The notes: generated by a model from the letters alone, not told the origin. A stretch of 64,000 nucleotides of DNA from Callipepla californica brunnescens (GCA_023055505.1 JALIRH010000005.1:2046001-2110000), one strand, 5' to 3'. Positions 27,001 to 37,855 are shown, counted from the stretch's first letter. Numbers and translations are program-made.

Positions 27001-28375
27001 GCCCTCATGAGCTGTGAAAATTGACTGAAACCTTTTCCTTGAAATTGAATGAAAATACTTGATTTGATATACGGACCCTGTAAATATAATTTGAAGTTTA
27101 TTTATATGGACTTTCAGGACACTTAAAAGGGTGCTGCTTGAGAAAGGAAACTGGGACTTGGATGGTTTCATATAAAGCACCATGGCCTTAGGCTCAGTTT
27201 TTCCTTTTGAGTGTTTTCTTCCACTCTCATGCTTTTCAGTTCTCACTGGCTTTTTATTTTTTTATTTTTCCTCCTCCTGGGCAGTCTTTGTTTTCATGTA
27301 CTTTTTGTTAGTATTGTCTGGATGTAATTATAAGCAATGTTTTCCTTTATGATGGGATTCTGGAGCCCTAATCTGAGGGATGGGCAATGTAAGCCTGCTT
27401 CATTTATCTTCCAGCTTCTATCCATTTTCCAGGGCTAGCAGATTTTTAAATGCCGGTAGATTTAATGTATAATATTTGCTTGTGATTGCAGCACTTTACT
27501 TGGCTTCCTATGAGAGTGAAAGTCCTGAGAATCACATTGAGAAGGACAGATGGAAGACTCTGAGGTTTGTGTCAAAGGTTACTCACATCAATAAATACAG
27601 AGAATAGGATCTGGAGCTAGCATCAAACAGTTAAAACCAAATGGCACGCTATGTGTTTCAACAGATGGGGCCCAGCATCAGCATAAATCACCCTTTCGCT
27701 CTGGAACTCTTGGAGCGCAGTTTTCATCTGTAGCCCTCTCAAAGCTTCTCTTCCTTAGAGGATGGGAATCAAAAGAAGTATTTGACTTTCTTAATTTCTT
27801 ACATAACTCATTGTTGGAAAAACACTTTCTGAGCTTCAAAGAAATCTGATTTTCAGGCAGACCTTTCTGAAAGTCCCTTTCTGAGCCTAGTTTTTCAGAG
27901 AACACAAAGATCATCCTGAGTCAAATGTATTCATGAAACCAGGTAATGATTTAGAGCCCAGACTGGGAAAAATAAGTTGAATCAAATACTGGCTTAGCTT
28001 CCACTGTTGGCTGAATATAGATGAGTCAAACAACTCTTTCATTTTACTAATTTCGGAAAGATATGTGAGCTGTTATGGCACTGTTTTAGCTTCTCCTTTG
28101 TCAGTTTGTCAAATAAAAAAAGATGAGCTCGTAGCAGCAAAGAAAACTGATCATGTGCGTAGACAGAGACATAGAATTAAATGTGCATTCCACACAGGCA
28201 AGGTGGACAGAGAAATTCTGTGGGCTAGTAGATCTGCAACAGCGCCAACCTCAGTTTCACAGGATCCTTATCTGAGGCACTCTGAAACTATCTGAGGAGA
28301 TTTACATCATTCTAATAGTTGTTTTGTTCATGTTTCCCTCTTCGTTTCAGGTCAACGCTTCTGGGCAGAGTCTAA
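15227..28375 (+). CDS. RASGEF1B: RASGEF1B, Ras-GEF domain-containing family member 1B (spliced, 472 aa)
   Basis: This is a guanine nucleotide exchange factor; the family member is reported to act on Rap2 and to be induced in macrophages by Toll-like receptor ligands. The CDS joins 15227-15403, 16431-16553, 17400-17537, 20390-20602, 20699-20773, 21398-21493, 21668-21770, 22467-22546, 24017-24112, 25420-25515, 26695-26818, 27492-27564 and 28351-28375: 1419 bp including stop, one residue shorter than the human protein. Residues about 34-165 form the REM (RasGEF_N) domain and about 205-450 the CDC25-like catalytic domain. The catalytic hairpin region around residues 300-322 contains NFNSL, AIISG and RLKKTW, and residues 375-386 contain LLIKDIYFLNEG. 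The start was chosen because MPQTPPF matches the family N-terminus and the ATG has A at -3. All introns are GT-AG and phases agree. No frameshift or missing domain is seen. Identification rests on recognising the sequence, not on a search. Confidence 0.97.
15404..17399 (+). other. RASGEF1B: RASGEF1B introns 2 and 3 (around exon 3)
   Basis: Two introns (15404-16430 and 16554-17399) interrupted by exon 3. No repeat element or RNA gene was recognised. The open frames near 16481-16867 and 16791-17075 overlap on opposite strands and look like chance. Confidence 0.6.
16431..16553 (+). CDS. RASGEF1B: RASGEF1B exon 3
   Basis: Acceptor cttgtttgcag and donor AAG|GTAATA. It encodes residues 60-100 (RTYIFTFLLSSRLF ... 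QDK), part of the REM domain. It starts and ends in phase 0. Confidence 0.95.
17400..17537 (+). CDS. RASGEF1B: RASGEF1B exon 4
   Basis: Acceptor ttttcaactag and donor GAG|GTAAGT. It encodes residues 101-146 (NRIRKIAPKILQLL ... SGDE), continuing the REM domain. Phase 0 at both ends. Confidence 0.95.
17538..20389 (+). other. RASGEF1B: RASGEF1B intron 4
   Basis: A 2.85 kb intron with A-rich tracts at 19348-19377 and 19911-19924. No CR1 copy or additional exon was recognised. Confidence 0.6.
19348..19377. repeat. Poly-A tract with a GGG interruption
   Basis: About 10 A, then GGG, then 17 A, in RASGEF1B intron 4. No upstream retrocopy is recognisable. Confidence 0.8.
20390..20602 (+). CDS. RASGEF1B: RASGEF1B exon 5
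   Basis: Acceptor catgtcacag and donor CTT|GTGAGT. It encodes residues 147-217, beginning MYRKNVQQ. It spans the REM-to-CDC25 linker and the start of the catalytic domain, including the conserved RDIITVCNDPYTLAQQLTHI segment. The first residues differ from the mammalian QTYRKN by one fewer amino acid, which explains 472 rather than 473 residues. Phase 0 at both ends. Confidence 0.95.
20699..20773 (+). CDS. RASGEF1B: RASGEF1B exon 6
   Basis: Acceptor gctttatttag and donor AAG|GTAATG. It encodes residues 218-242 (ERLNYIGPEEFVQAF ... DNDK) in the catalytic domain. Phase 0 at both ends. Confidence 0.95.
20774..21397 (+). other. RASGEF1B: RASGEF1B intron 6 with an (ATTT)n microsatellite
   Basis: The intron holds an (ATTT)n run at about 20998-21027 and nothing else recognisable. 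Confidence 0.65.
20998..21027. repeat. (ATTT)n microsatellite
   Basis: About six perfect ATTT units within RASGEF1B intron 6. Confidence 0.9.
21398..21493 (+). CDS. RASGEF1B: RASGEF1B exon 7
   Basis: Acceptor ttttcctctgcag and donor ATG|GTGAGC. It encodes residues 243-274 (NCYGDRKKSRNLEAYVEWFN ... TEICM) of the catalytic domain. Phase 0 at both ends. Confidence 0.95.
21668..21770 (+). CDS. RASGEF1B: RASGEF1B exon 8
   Basis: Acceptor tatttcttgcag and donor ATTT|GTAAGT. It encodes residues 275-309 (PVKKKHRARVIEYFIDVA ... NFNSLMAII), entering the core of the CDC25 domain. It ends in phase 1, with serine 309 split across the junction. Confidence 0.95.
22467..22546 (+). CDS. RASGEF1B: RASGEF1B exon 9
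   Basis: Acceptor cttatatccag and donor GAG|GTAAGT. It encodes residues 309-335 (GMNMSPVSRLKKTWAKV ... DILE). The RLKKTW motif is the hallmark of RasGEF structurally conserved region 3. Confidence 0.95.
22547..24016 (+). other. RASGEF1B: RASGEF1B intron 9
   Basis: A 1.5 kb intron carrying one plus-strand CR1 fragment; otherwise nothing recognisable. Confidence 0.65.
22678..22935 (+). mobile_element. CR1 LINE fragment (plus)
   Basis: This fragment comes from further inside CR1 than the others: blocks gtgaggtcacatcttgagaa, ttttggaccccttagtacaa, ggcctggaagagtgtccaag and ggtctggagaagagaaggct occur in CR1 order. It lacks the 3' terminal repeat. Confidence 0.85.
24017..24112 (+). CDS. RASGEF1B: RASGEF1B exon 10
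   Basis: Acceptor atgctttgtag and donor AAG|GTATGA. It encodes residues 336-367 (HQMDPSSNFYNYRTALRG ... SNREK). Phase 0 at both ends. Confidence 0.95.
24113..25419 (+). other. RASGEF1B: RASGEF1B intron 10
   Basis: A 1.3 kb intron. I see no repeat element, RNA gene or extra exon. Confidence 0.6.
25420..25515 (+). CDS. RASGEF1B: RASGEF1B exon 11
   Basis: Acceptor tgttttccttag and donor GAA|GTAAGT. It encodes residues 368-399 (IVIPFFSLLIKDIYFLNEG ... HINFE), a strongly conserved catalytic-domain block. Phase 0 at both ends. Confidence 0.95.
25516..26694 (+). other. RASGEF1B: RASGEF1B intron 11
   Basis: A 1.2 kb intron with no recognisable element. Confidence 0.6.
26695..26818 (+). CDS. RASGEF1B: RASGEF1B exon 12
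   Basis: Acceptor ttctactcttgcag and donor GATG|GTAAGA. It encodes residues 400-441 (KFWELAKQVSEFMTWKQVEC ... VFSDD), the end of the catalytic domain. Ends in phase 1. Confidence 0.95.
27492..27564 (+). CDS. RASGEF1B: RASGEF1B exon 13
   Basis: Acceptor ttgtgattgcag. It encodes residues 441-465 (ALYLASYESESPENHIEKDR ... LR). The donor is CTGAG|GTTTGT, weaker than the other donors in the gene. Reading through it stays open for a few codons (see findings). Confidence 0.93.
27565..28350 (+). other. RASGEF1B: RASGEF1B intron 13
   Basis: A 0.8 kb final intron with an AATAAA at 27590-27595 shortly after the weak donor. No repeats were recognised. Confidence 0.6.
28351..28375 (+). CDS. RASGEF1B: RASGEF1B exon 14, coding part (last 7 residues and stop)
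   Basis: Acceptor cctcttcgtttcag. The exon completes arginine 465, then encodes STLLGRV and TAA at 28373-28375. This C-terminus matches the mammalian SSLLGRV, which fixes the terminal exon despite its very short coding part. Confidence 0.93.
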
Positions 28376-29680
28376 TGCATGGGATGGCTGCTGCTTCTGC
28401 TGTTGTTGTCACTGAGGGGCATGGCATGGTTTATGTTTTTGTACACCGAGTGGCATTCAAAGTGATGAAAACTGTGCAGTCAGTTGAGATAACTTGTCAA
28501 CAAAGATGAAACAAGTTAACTCAAGAACAAACAGGCAGCTTCTCTTATCAGACACATGAGATTAAATCACAGCCCACTCTCAACTTCAGTATTGGTTGAA
28601 GACAGTGCTGACAGAAACCTTTGAAGAGCTCAGATGCCGCCCGTGAATCATTTCACACCTGGATTGAATATTTTTTCCTTCTTCATGCTGGAACTAGCTG
28701 CTACAAGGACTCTACAGAGCTGACACGATGTTATGGAGAAGAAAAAAAAAAAATCACTGGTCTTTACAGTAGAAACCCAGGTCTCCATCGACTTCCTGAT
28801 AAGCTGAAGATAACCAGGAACTCTGGTCAGGACTGCTATCAAGGGAAAGGACTGGACACAAACAAATTGGCTGCTGGGGAGAGTTTCTCCCCACCACTGT
28901 AACGGTGGCTATTTTCTTTTTCCATTATGCTCTTGAGTTGGCTGCTGGCAGGCAAACTCATTATAAGTTATTAAAAATATATATAAAGTTATAAAAATTA
29001 AGACTGTGGTAGAACAAACAACTGCTCGAAAAATATAGTAGCTATGTAGCATGAACTATTTTACAACTTGTAGAGAGGTTTTTTTCTTTCTTTCAGTTGT
29101 TTACAACTAACCACTACATGCTACAGACATTCTCATTTTTTCTGTACAGTTTTGTTACTCTAATTTTCCGTATTTGACCCTCTTATATTAGGTTGAGCAA
29201 GTTGACTTTTCTAGAATGGCCTCTGAGAAATGGATGTACAAACTATGTTGAAATATGAAAGTATGTTTTTAAGTCATTTTTATAATTGCATTTTTGGAAG
29301 GGTAACAATGGAGAACGCAATCCAGTTTGACAGAGTTAGCAAGATGCAAAACATGAAAACAAAACAAAACAAAAAAGGCTTCTTCCCAACTACATCTGTG
29401 AACAAAGCAGTCTCTCTTAGCTTTATATTGTTCTGTGAAGTAACTCACTGTGTTACACACTGAATAAGTTTGTAGTAGCTCTGAATATGTAGCCACTCTA
29501 TTTATGCTAGGAAGAACCGATGCGGGTGGGGGGAGGGAAGAAACTGTAGCTATAGATCACCCTGGATGCGAAATCACTAATCATAAGCAGATACTTGACA
29601 AAACGGGTATTTGCAATTATCCTGCCACTGTTATTAAGAAAAAAAAAAAAAAGAATAAAATATCTATTTGTTGCACTGCA
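28376..29680 (+). other. RASGEF1B: RASGEF1B 3' UTR (end approximate)
   Basis: Untranslated continuation of exon 14. Candidate poly(A) signals are ATTAAA at 28970-28975 and AATAAA at 29654-29659, the latter followed by a GT-rich stretch. The distal end is an inference. No coding sequence is present. Confidence 0.5.
29654..29659 (+). terminator. RASGEF1B: Candidate poly(A) signal of RASGEF1B
   Basis: AATAAA lies 1.28 kb after the stop codon, with a T/G-rich stretch (ttgttgcactgcatctgttg) 10-30 bases downstream. The A run just upstream is genomic and not proof of cleavage. Transcript ends would be needed to confirm use. Confidence 0.4.
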
Positions 29681-30755
29681 TCTGTTGAGTTTTCAGGTAA
29701 GGCTGATCTTTAAGTCAGTATTCTGTCTATCCCTTTTCAGGCAGATATTTAACTTGAATTCTGTAAGAATGTGCTGTAGTAGCCTTCATTAACAGGAACA
29801 CATACTGCTGGAAATCAGTGAATTCCGTATTCCACAAGCACCAGGTATGGAACTGCCCTCCCATTCAGTGAGTTAGGGTGAAGGGGGAAGAAGAGGCTGA
29901 ATTTGAAAGAAGTCTGCTTCTTCAGTTCACACATTTATACACCAGCTTTCATCAGGTGAGGTCTATCCAGCCTTTCTCTCTACAATTCTAAAGGAGAAAT
30001 AGCATTAAGCGGCATTCTCTAGAGATCTGGCTTGTGTGGCAGGCTCTGTGCGGCTTCTGTTCCAGTCTTCAGTTTTGAACATCCCAAGCTACGGGTGTGT
30101 TCTCGAACCACTGATTTGGAAACAAGCAATAGTACTTATCTGCAGTAAATGAGAGAAAAAGTGATCCTTGTGTAGCTATCCAGCTTCTAAAGGAAACAAT
30201 GCTGCAAACTCTCAAAAAGGAGATGTTAAAATGGCTCATTAACCATATGGATTGAGTGTGCAGTCAGTACTTAAAATCCCTGTACAGTGCTGACAGATGC
30301 TCAGTGCTTAACAGGGACAGAAAAATCAGAATCGACCCTGTCAAATGACTCAGATGTGACATGGATTTTTTTCTCTGTTGTGCAAGCAGAGGCAGAAACT
30401 GGGGGTCTTAAAGATCCACTTAAACTAACCTATTCAGAAGATACAAGATGTCCAGCTGTGCCCACAAGAGCAATGTCCCTGTTACTCAAATATTTCCTGT
30501 TTCTCCTTCTTAGGTACAGCTTCATGGCAAAATCACGGAAAGAATTTTCAGTTGTATGCAATAACATGCCAAAGCCTGCTTCAGGCCATCACCTCCAATG
30601 GAGCAAGCAAGTAGCTCTACCTCCAAGTGATTTCTTTGGGGTTTTTGTTTGCAGTCCTAGACAGGCAAGCTGCCGTTCATCTTCTAAGACATTTTTTCTA
30701 GTGAGTAACGTTCCCTGGCGCTTAGAGTGTCAATACTGCATTAGTTGTGTGCAGT

Positions 30756-30769
30756 GGGACCTCTGGTGG
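30756..30769 (-). promoter_or_regulatory. Candidate CTCF-like motif
   Basis: GGGACCTCTGGTGG agrees at 12 of 14 positions with the reverse complement of the CTCF core (CCASYAGRKGGCRS). Its position between two genes is suggestive, but single motif matches of this quality occur by chance. Confidence 0.25.
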
Positions 30770-31975
30770 ACATCTGGTGGTATTTCTGAGGAAAAGTTTT
30801 TTGACGACAGGCTTTGATCGTCAGCCAGATCCAGATGGTTCACTCCTGCCAAGTAGCCATACCCTAAGCTGTATCTTATGCTCTCTGAGTCTTGTGTCAT
30901 CAGCTACTTTTCAGCTTGAAAATATGGCTGATAAGGATTTTCAAGAGAACCAGCCTATTTTCCATGTATTGTTGTTAGCCTTCTGCTAGCACATATTGTC
31001 AAAGAGTTTGGTTCCACATATAGGAAATGATCTAGCAGTTGTTAAAGTTGCAGCTTTATTGGGGCCTTACTATTTCTCAGGGAGCACTGATGTTTTCTTC
31101 GCTATGTCTTCCAGAACTGGGCTATCTCCCACATTTTATTCCTGACAACTTTCTCAAAATTGAATGAAAGTATGAAAACTAAGACTAAAACAGAGCAAAT
31201 GAAAACATCCAGAGGAGAACTGCTTTAAGCCAAGGTTGGTAGAAAGACAGAAATAGGGCTGAGAGTCTGTCTGTCATTTCAGAGGGAGTGTGGCTCTACT
31301 GACACTTCTTCCCTAGATGGCTCTAGTTTTCATTCTCTGGAGAAGCAGCAAGCAGTGTTCCCTGATCCCGGTGTAAACCCAGTCAGTTCAACAATCAACA
31401 AAGCTAATACTGAGAAGCAAATTGCCCCCCATTAAAAATATGTGAATGATACTGTGTGTTCTCAGATATCTCATCTGAAGTCCGAGCCTGTATTCAGAGA
31501 GCTGAATGTTAAGGAAATATGATTTGCAAATCTCTTGTCAGTACAAGTGTCAGCTATAACCACTGGAAGCCAAAGAAAAGGAAGAAGAAGGAAATGTTTA
31601 GTGTACCATACTGTGATTTTATGCCTTGTTTATAATGCAGATCATCTACATACTCTGATAAAGCAGATATATGACTTATATAACTATGCATCTGAGAAGT
31701 AGACTTCCTATCATATTGCTAGCCATCAACCGCAATAGGAGTCCAAACGTCAGCACTTCCAGTGTAAGCAGAAGGCAAATTTTGCTGTAGAACTACTCCT
31801 TTGAGCTCTCTGAACAGATTAAAGGCTATGCTACATCTGTTGGATATCTGGCATAGCACAGGGCAGGAGCTTTGAAAGTAAACTTAATGCGAGTTGAAAA
31901 TAAGTTTTGTGCCTTATCCTTGTTGGTTCAGCACTGGAGGAGAAAAACCAAAGCATGTAGTCTTCATATTGCCTC

Positions 31976-32135
31976 TGAATCATAGAACCATTAAGATTAG
32001 AAAAGGAGTATAAAATCACCGAGTCTAACCACACATACATCCCCATCGTGCCCACTGATCATGTCCCTCAGTGCCACGTCTCCATAGTTCTTCAGCATCT
32101 CCAGGGATGGTGGCTCTACCACATGGCATTTCAAA
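31976..32135 (-). mobile_element. CR1 LINE fragment (minus)
   Basis: Reverse-complement CR1 end: gaatcatagaaccattaaga, then a cactgatcatgtccctcagt block, cacgtctccatagttcttca, and ctccagggatggtggctcta. Confidence 0.85.
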
Positions 32136-35100
32136 TGAATTCAATGCATGGCTCACAAAGACGCATTTTGAAATATTATGTGGGGTGAGGTGAGGGGGGG
32201 CATTATGCAGATCCTGTTACCTTATTATTAGTACATATTGCTGTCTTGCCAAGCTGTGTCCTGTGTAATGTTGATGGGGCCTTTGCATCTGCAAGAACTT
32301 CCTCACAGAGCTCAAACTAGAGTAGGGAACAAGACAGCCAGTTCAACCCCATAGAAACGCTCTTTCCACAGGCCCCTAGGTTTGCCATGTGGTGGAAGGA
32401 ACAGGAAGATATTTGCTTTATCTCAGATGACACCAATAGGTGTTGGTAAGGTTACGTGATGATAACAGTAATAATAATTCGAAATTCTCTAGCCATTTTT
32501 GTGCAAGCATTTGGGAGTGCTGAAAGTGTTCCTGCCTAGCATGTCTCTAGTCCAGATAATTCCATACCAAGAGCTAAATAATTTCACTGAGCTGTAATCC
32601 ACTGTCAAAAAGAGATTTGAGGAACAATATGGCACGATGAAAATGCATGCATGAGGAGTAGGATGTGTTCTTCTGTCCTTGGTTCCCATGGAAGGCACTA
32701 CAGCCTCAAAACAGGCAGAGCTAATTTGAGACAACATATGTCAAATTTGGGCTTCCTACACATAAATTATGTAGGAATTTATTCTAGTTCAGGTCACTTA
32801 TTCCCAGTGTTAATGTATTTACTTGTCCCTGAGTATCTTGCTTCTTAAAAAACCTGGATAGGGTAGATGACATCAGTGGGGAAAAAAGAAATATGAAGAG
32901 AATCAAAAGTCTCAGAAACTTTGAGTGAATTAAAGAGCAGTACAGATATCTTTTGAGGAATATGAGTTCACCAAATAGAAGCTCTTGTACTTTCCAAAGT
33001 TGACACAGCCGTGGATTTTCCCTATTAAGCAGAAACAGTCACTTTTTTGCCTTATATTGTCTGCCCTGTTTTTCCTGGCTGCAGACTAAGCTGCCGTGAT
33101 GGAAAGAACTGAAGAAATGACTCTTCTGAAGCTGGGCAGAGGAAAACAGGACCTTCACTGGCCCAGATCAACACACTGCTGTAACAAAAAGGAAGAGAAG
33201 GTTGTCCTTACCCTGTGAAAATACAGCGAGGTCTGACTGCAGCTCTTATAAAATCCTGTTTCCATAGAAATATTCTGTGCTGTGAATGTTTGGGGTGAGA
33301 AAAGGATAGGCACAGCAGTATATGGAGTGAAGGTTCTCTAACTTCGTTCTGAAATATGGCACTATTTATCATCTTCTTATCTCACACAGATGATCAAAAC
33401 TGTGCAGAAATGCTTTCCTTCTTATATCTGTCTAGTAACTGATCTACTTAATGCCACTGAGGCCATTTCTCAGCACAGTTTTTGCTCAGTGGTAACATGT
33501 CAATAAAGAAGCAGATAATTTAGGTACAACTAACTGAAATCAATCATACAGAACGATCTGTTGTGACATTTACATAGTAAGTTTGCTGAAAGAAGTGAGT
33601 TACCTCAAGAAAAAGCTTAGAGCTGAAACCTTGATGGAGTCAGCAAATCAGAAAAGATAATTTGTCCCTTGCATGTGGGAACAAATTTCAGGTAGATCTG
33701 CATAGTCCTGGCTCTATGGTGGATTTTTTTGTTTGTTTGTTTTTTGTTTTTTAAGAAGGAGAGAGTTTCATTTTCTGGGACCGCTCAGCCATCCTCTTCT
33801 GTCACTATTATGTGAAGCCAAGTAAGTGAATATTGCTCAGTAGTGAGAAGGCGCACTCCAGTTTGCCTCTCCTGAGGAAAATGTGTAAGAATTCCAATAA
33901 CTGTGTTTGAATACAAAGGTTGGAACTGAAATTAATGATTTCTGTAGCAGGGACCAGATCTGTTTGCTGAAATGGTTTCATACAAACTTTCCCAAGTCAT
34001 TTTTTATGGTGTTTTCCTCGGGCTCCTCAGACATTTTCTTTAAATAATATATTAACAGTGAAACCCACTGTAGTTGAGGTGTATCCTGATTAATTACCAT
34101 GGTACTAAGGAGGTTGTCTTCTAATGAAGCAGCTGTCCTTGTTGACTCTGGACTTCCCTGTCCACATACCACAGTAGCTGACTTGATAATTTTGTTACTT
34201 GTAACCACATCATTGTTAACCGTTTCCTTTATCAAAGAACAAATTTGCTTTCAGAAATCTTTAGAAAACAAGTTACATGCAGTAAAACAAAGCACGGGAG
34301 GTCCCTAAGGAAAACTCAGAGTTGAGCAGAAGATGAAAAATCACAATAAATCCTATGAAAAAGATCAATTTCTGGCAAATTCCTTAACTATTTCTACTTT
34401 GGTGTCTGTTGTGAACAAATTTTTAGAAGACAACTTTTATATCATTGAAAATACTGTACTGCCGTTATCCGAAACTTCTAGAAGTGTGTTACAGAGATGT
34501 CCTGGCCAGGTAACCATGAAGAGTCTTTGAATTCCATTGTACAGAAATTCTTTTACAGAAAAAATATGCAAATGTTGTCAGAGCACTCATGGGCTTTTGT
34601 TCGGGGTCTTACTAACACCTTTAATCGTGTGCTTGATCTTTTGTTTAGCTGTGAAATGGTCAGCCATTTGGATGCTACGATCTCCGTAGGTCCCTTCCAA
34701 CTCCCCTCTCCCTCTCCTTTTTCTCACTTTTCAGCTGATGTCACCAGCCCAACCACTAGAGGTCTGCAATGCACAGAAAACTGAAACTGTGTCTTGAGAA
34801 AAGCAGTTGGGAAAAGGAAAGGAGAAGCATGGAGGAGGAAGGGGGAATGCAAAAGGACCTGGAAGGGGTCATTGCCAGGCCCAGCTACCCTTGAGTCAGG
34901 GATGATATTCAGTCCTCTCTCGTCGAGCTCTCATTTCAGTGCCCTGGTTATGTTTCTACCACCAGGAATGCTGAACTGATCATTTTATTTTCTTTGGAGA
35001 GTGGGAGGGAAAAGGAGCAGTTCCACCAGCTCCTGTCTGGTGTTGGATGTGGCAGTGGCATGTTTTCCACCCATGTTAGGAGGCACTTTTAGTGTGATTT

Positions 35101-35139
35101 AACCTGCCAGGTGAAAGATAGTGGTAAGATGAGATGTAA

Positions 35140-35390
35140 TGAACCTTAAATTGCACCAGAGGAGGTTCAGATTGGATAATAATAAACATTTCTTCTCAGA
35201 AAGAGTGGTGAGGTATTGGGGCAGGCTGCCCAGGGAGGTGGTAGGGTCACTGCCACTGGAGGTGTTCAAGAACCATGGAGATGCTTGCTCTGAGGTACAT
35301 GGTTAGTAAGCATGGTAGGGATGGAATAGTGGTTGGACTAGATGATCTTAGTGGTCTTTTCCAGCCTGCATGACTCTATGATTCTATGAC
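35140..35390 (+). mobile_element. CR1 LINE fragment (plus)
   Basis: CR1 blocks in order: aggaggttcagattggataa, agtggtgaggtattggggca, tggttggactagatgatctt, and a complete 3' terminus gactctatgattctatgacc with the duplicated octamer. Confidence 0.9.
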
Positions 35391-36189
35391 CTTCTCTGAC
35401 TAGGATGGCACAGGGGAAAGACGCCCTGGAGACTCCCTGTTTCCTTTGTGGAGTGTGTAAGAAAGCAGATGATAATCCAGAATGACAGAGCCTAGCTCTG
35501 TGGCATGCACATACTCACAGAATGCATGGTCTGTGCAAGAACATTGCACTCCCCAGGTTTCTAGGTCCAGTGTTAAACTCCACCTCTGACCCCTATATTT
35601 CCTTTATCACTTGCAAGCCTACCTCCAATTCTTGCTCCTCTTTCTTTTATTTCTACAGTTCACTTAATCTTTCCTTGCTCTCTTACCAGATTTGGGGTTT
35701 CTTTCTTTTATTTAAGGTATCATCCTGCAGTGCCCTGATCATAATGCAGCATACCATGCCGCTTTATTCACAGAGAATACTTTTATTGGTATAATCCTCC
35801 ATCTGTCAGCTCTGGGGACTTTTGTGGGATATTAATTAGTAATTAGTCTTTTTGGTCCCATGATACTTGTTGTCACAGGATTCAGAAATGCAGCTGCTCA
35901 CTGTCCCTACGTCCACTTCAGGGTGACTTTGGTGCCCTGTAATGTCGATCTAATTTTGCCCAGAGCAGAATCGAGAAATGTTCTCTGTCAGAGTTAATAG
36001 TAGTGATGTCCTATGTAACAAAACTGCTAGTTGTTTGCCTTTAATATGTTCTTGTAGCATTTTACTTAATTTGATTGCTATCATTAAGGTAACACAATGC
36101 ATTTAGATAAGCTATTGTTGTATTGTTATAAAGATGCATTTTATAGATTGCTACAGGAGAAATGGAACAGGGAATTGTAACAGGGTCTG

Positions 36190-36236
36190 TGTTAAAAAAA
36201 AAACAAAAACAACCAACCAAACAACCAAACAAACAG
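36190..36236. repeat. A/C-rich (AAAC/AACC)n low-complexity tract
   Basis: Purely A and C over about 40 bases, with irregular AAAC and AACC units. Confidence 0.75.
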
Positions 36237-37764
36237 GTGTAGCAGTTTGGTTAAAATTGCTTTTTGTGTCTTTAACTGAAAAACATTAACAATGCCCCAA
36301 GTGTGAGGCCCAGGTTGACTTATGAAGGCATTGCAACAATTTTTATCCATAATATTTTCTAATACACCTTCCATAATACCTATACTCTGTTTAGGTTCTG
36401 ATTTCATTTTTACTTTCAGTGCCAAATTCATTACAGTTTCGAATTATCAGAAAACACATACTGAAATCATTTCAATATTGCAATTACAACTCTGAAAGGC
36501 TGGCTAGGGGTAAACATAATAACCTTAAATGCCTTGGTTTTCTTATATTGATTTGAGCCCTACTGCTTCTTGAAGGACACTAGGAAAGCAGAAAATGCCA
36601 TTTCCGTAGAGCACTATGTGAGAATTTTAATGTCAGAAGGCTCTGGATGAACTTTAAACTTGTCTTTTTAAGCCAACTAAATAAAAAATGAATACTTTTT
36701 CAAGCATTAAAATTGGTGAATGATAACTTGTAAAAAGGTATCCTTTTAGACTACTAATTCAGCAGACCAGAGACACAATTAAGAGTAAAATCCTTAGAAT
36801 GCAAATCTAGAAACTAGAAAGGAGGAATAGCATTACCAACCTATAATGCCCCAACTGTTTGATTCTTGCCTGAAAGGAAAAGAAATGATATCTTTAGAAC
36901 ACCTAGTTTGTTCTGGCTCAGAATGTGAGCTCTGCAAAAGCAAGGCACAATCTAAAGCTCCATATTTTCATAACTTCATGGTTGCAAATCTGATCCAGTT
37001 CTTAGTAACAGACAGCACTGCAAATGGAAAGGATATATGTAAGATTATATGCAAGATATTTCCATTGTACTTTGCCAATTTATCACTGCCCCAGAAGCTT
37101 GCAAATAGGAGAATGGGAATTATAGGTTACAGGGCTTGTGTAGTACAAGTACACAGTTTTCTTTTAGCACATGCTGTCCAGGGAAGAATGAAAATTGAAA
37201 ATTAAGTTGCTTCAAAGCTATTGCAGCTCCTTTTTATTGTGAGAAAGCCAGGCTAACTTCTCTTTTCCCACATGCAACGGCCAATAGCTGGGCTGATTTC
37301 TGCTTTCCCAGGCTGATAAGCTATTGCAGTTCCTTTGTTTTGTGCTTGTTAATGGTTCTCAGGATGACTTTGTTTCCCGGGTACCCAGATGCACTTCTCA
37401 AGGAGGCTCTCTGGGTTCCTGGGACAGCAATTCTGGTTCTGAGTTAGTTGCCTAGCAGATATCTTCTGTTAGTAATTTAGCAGTCATCTAGAAGGGTAGA
37501 AAAGAAATCAGTGCCTTCTTTCTCCACCCTCACCAAAAAGATCTTTCTTTTGAGCCATGAATGCAGTTAAAGTTTGTCCACGAGGACCCACTTTTTGACA
37601 GTCTGGTTTCCACTTACATCATCTATGAAAGGCTCTTCCATTTCTGAAGCTTCACACTGGCACAGAACCTCATTGTGACTGCTGAGCCCGACAGCCTGCA
37701 GTGCTGGTCTCTAGCTCCTGCATTTCCACCAGTTTCCATCTGTTTTGTAATATATAACTGTTGT

Positions 37765-37855
37765 TTAATGGGTGTGGGCGTGATGGGTTGATAGCTGGAC
37801 TTGGTGATCTTAGAGGACTTTTCCAACCTGTATGATTCTGTGACTCCATGATTAT
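37765..37855 (+). mobile_element. CR1 LINE 3' fragment (plus)
   Basis: Short CR1 end: ggacttggtgatcttagagg, acttttccaacctgtatgat, tctgtgactccatgatt. Confidence 0.85.

Noticed and set aside
34099..34784. Three successive plus-strand open frames (34099-34308, 34333-34530, 34497-34784) resembling a broken gene
   Set aside because: No residue pattern matches a known family, a similar frame exists on the minus strand, and there are no supporting splice signals or poly-A tail. It is better taken as chance.
36846..37205. 119-codon open frame with cysteine pairs
   Set aside because: The cysteine spacing does not fit a zinc-binding domain and no splice or promoter context supports a gene.
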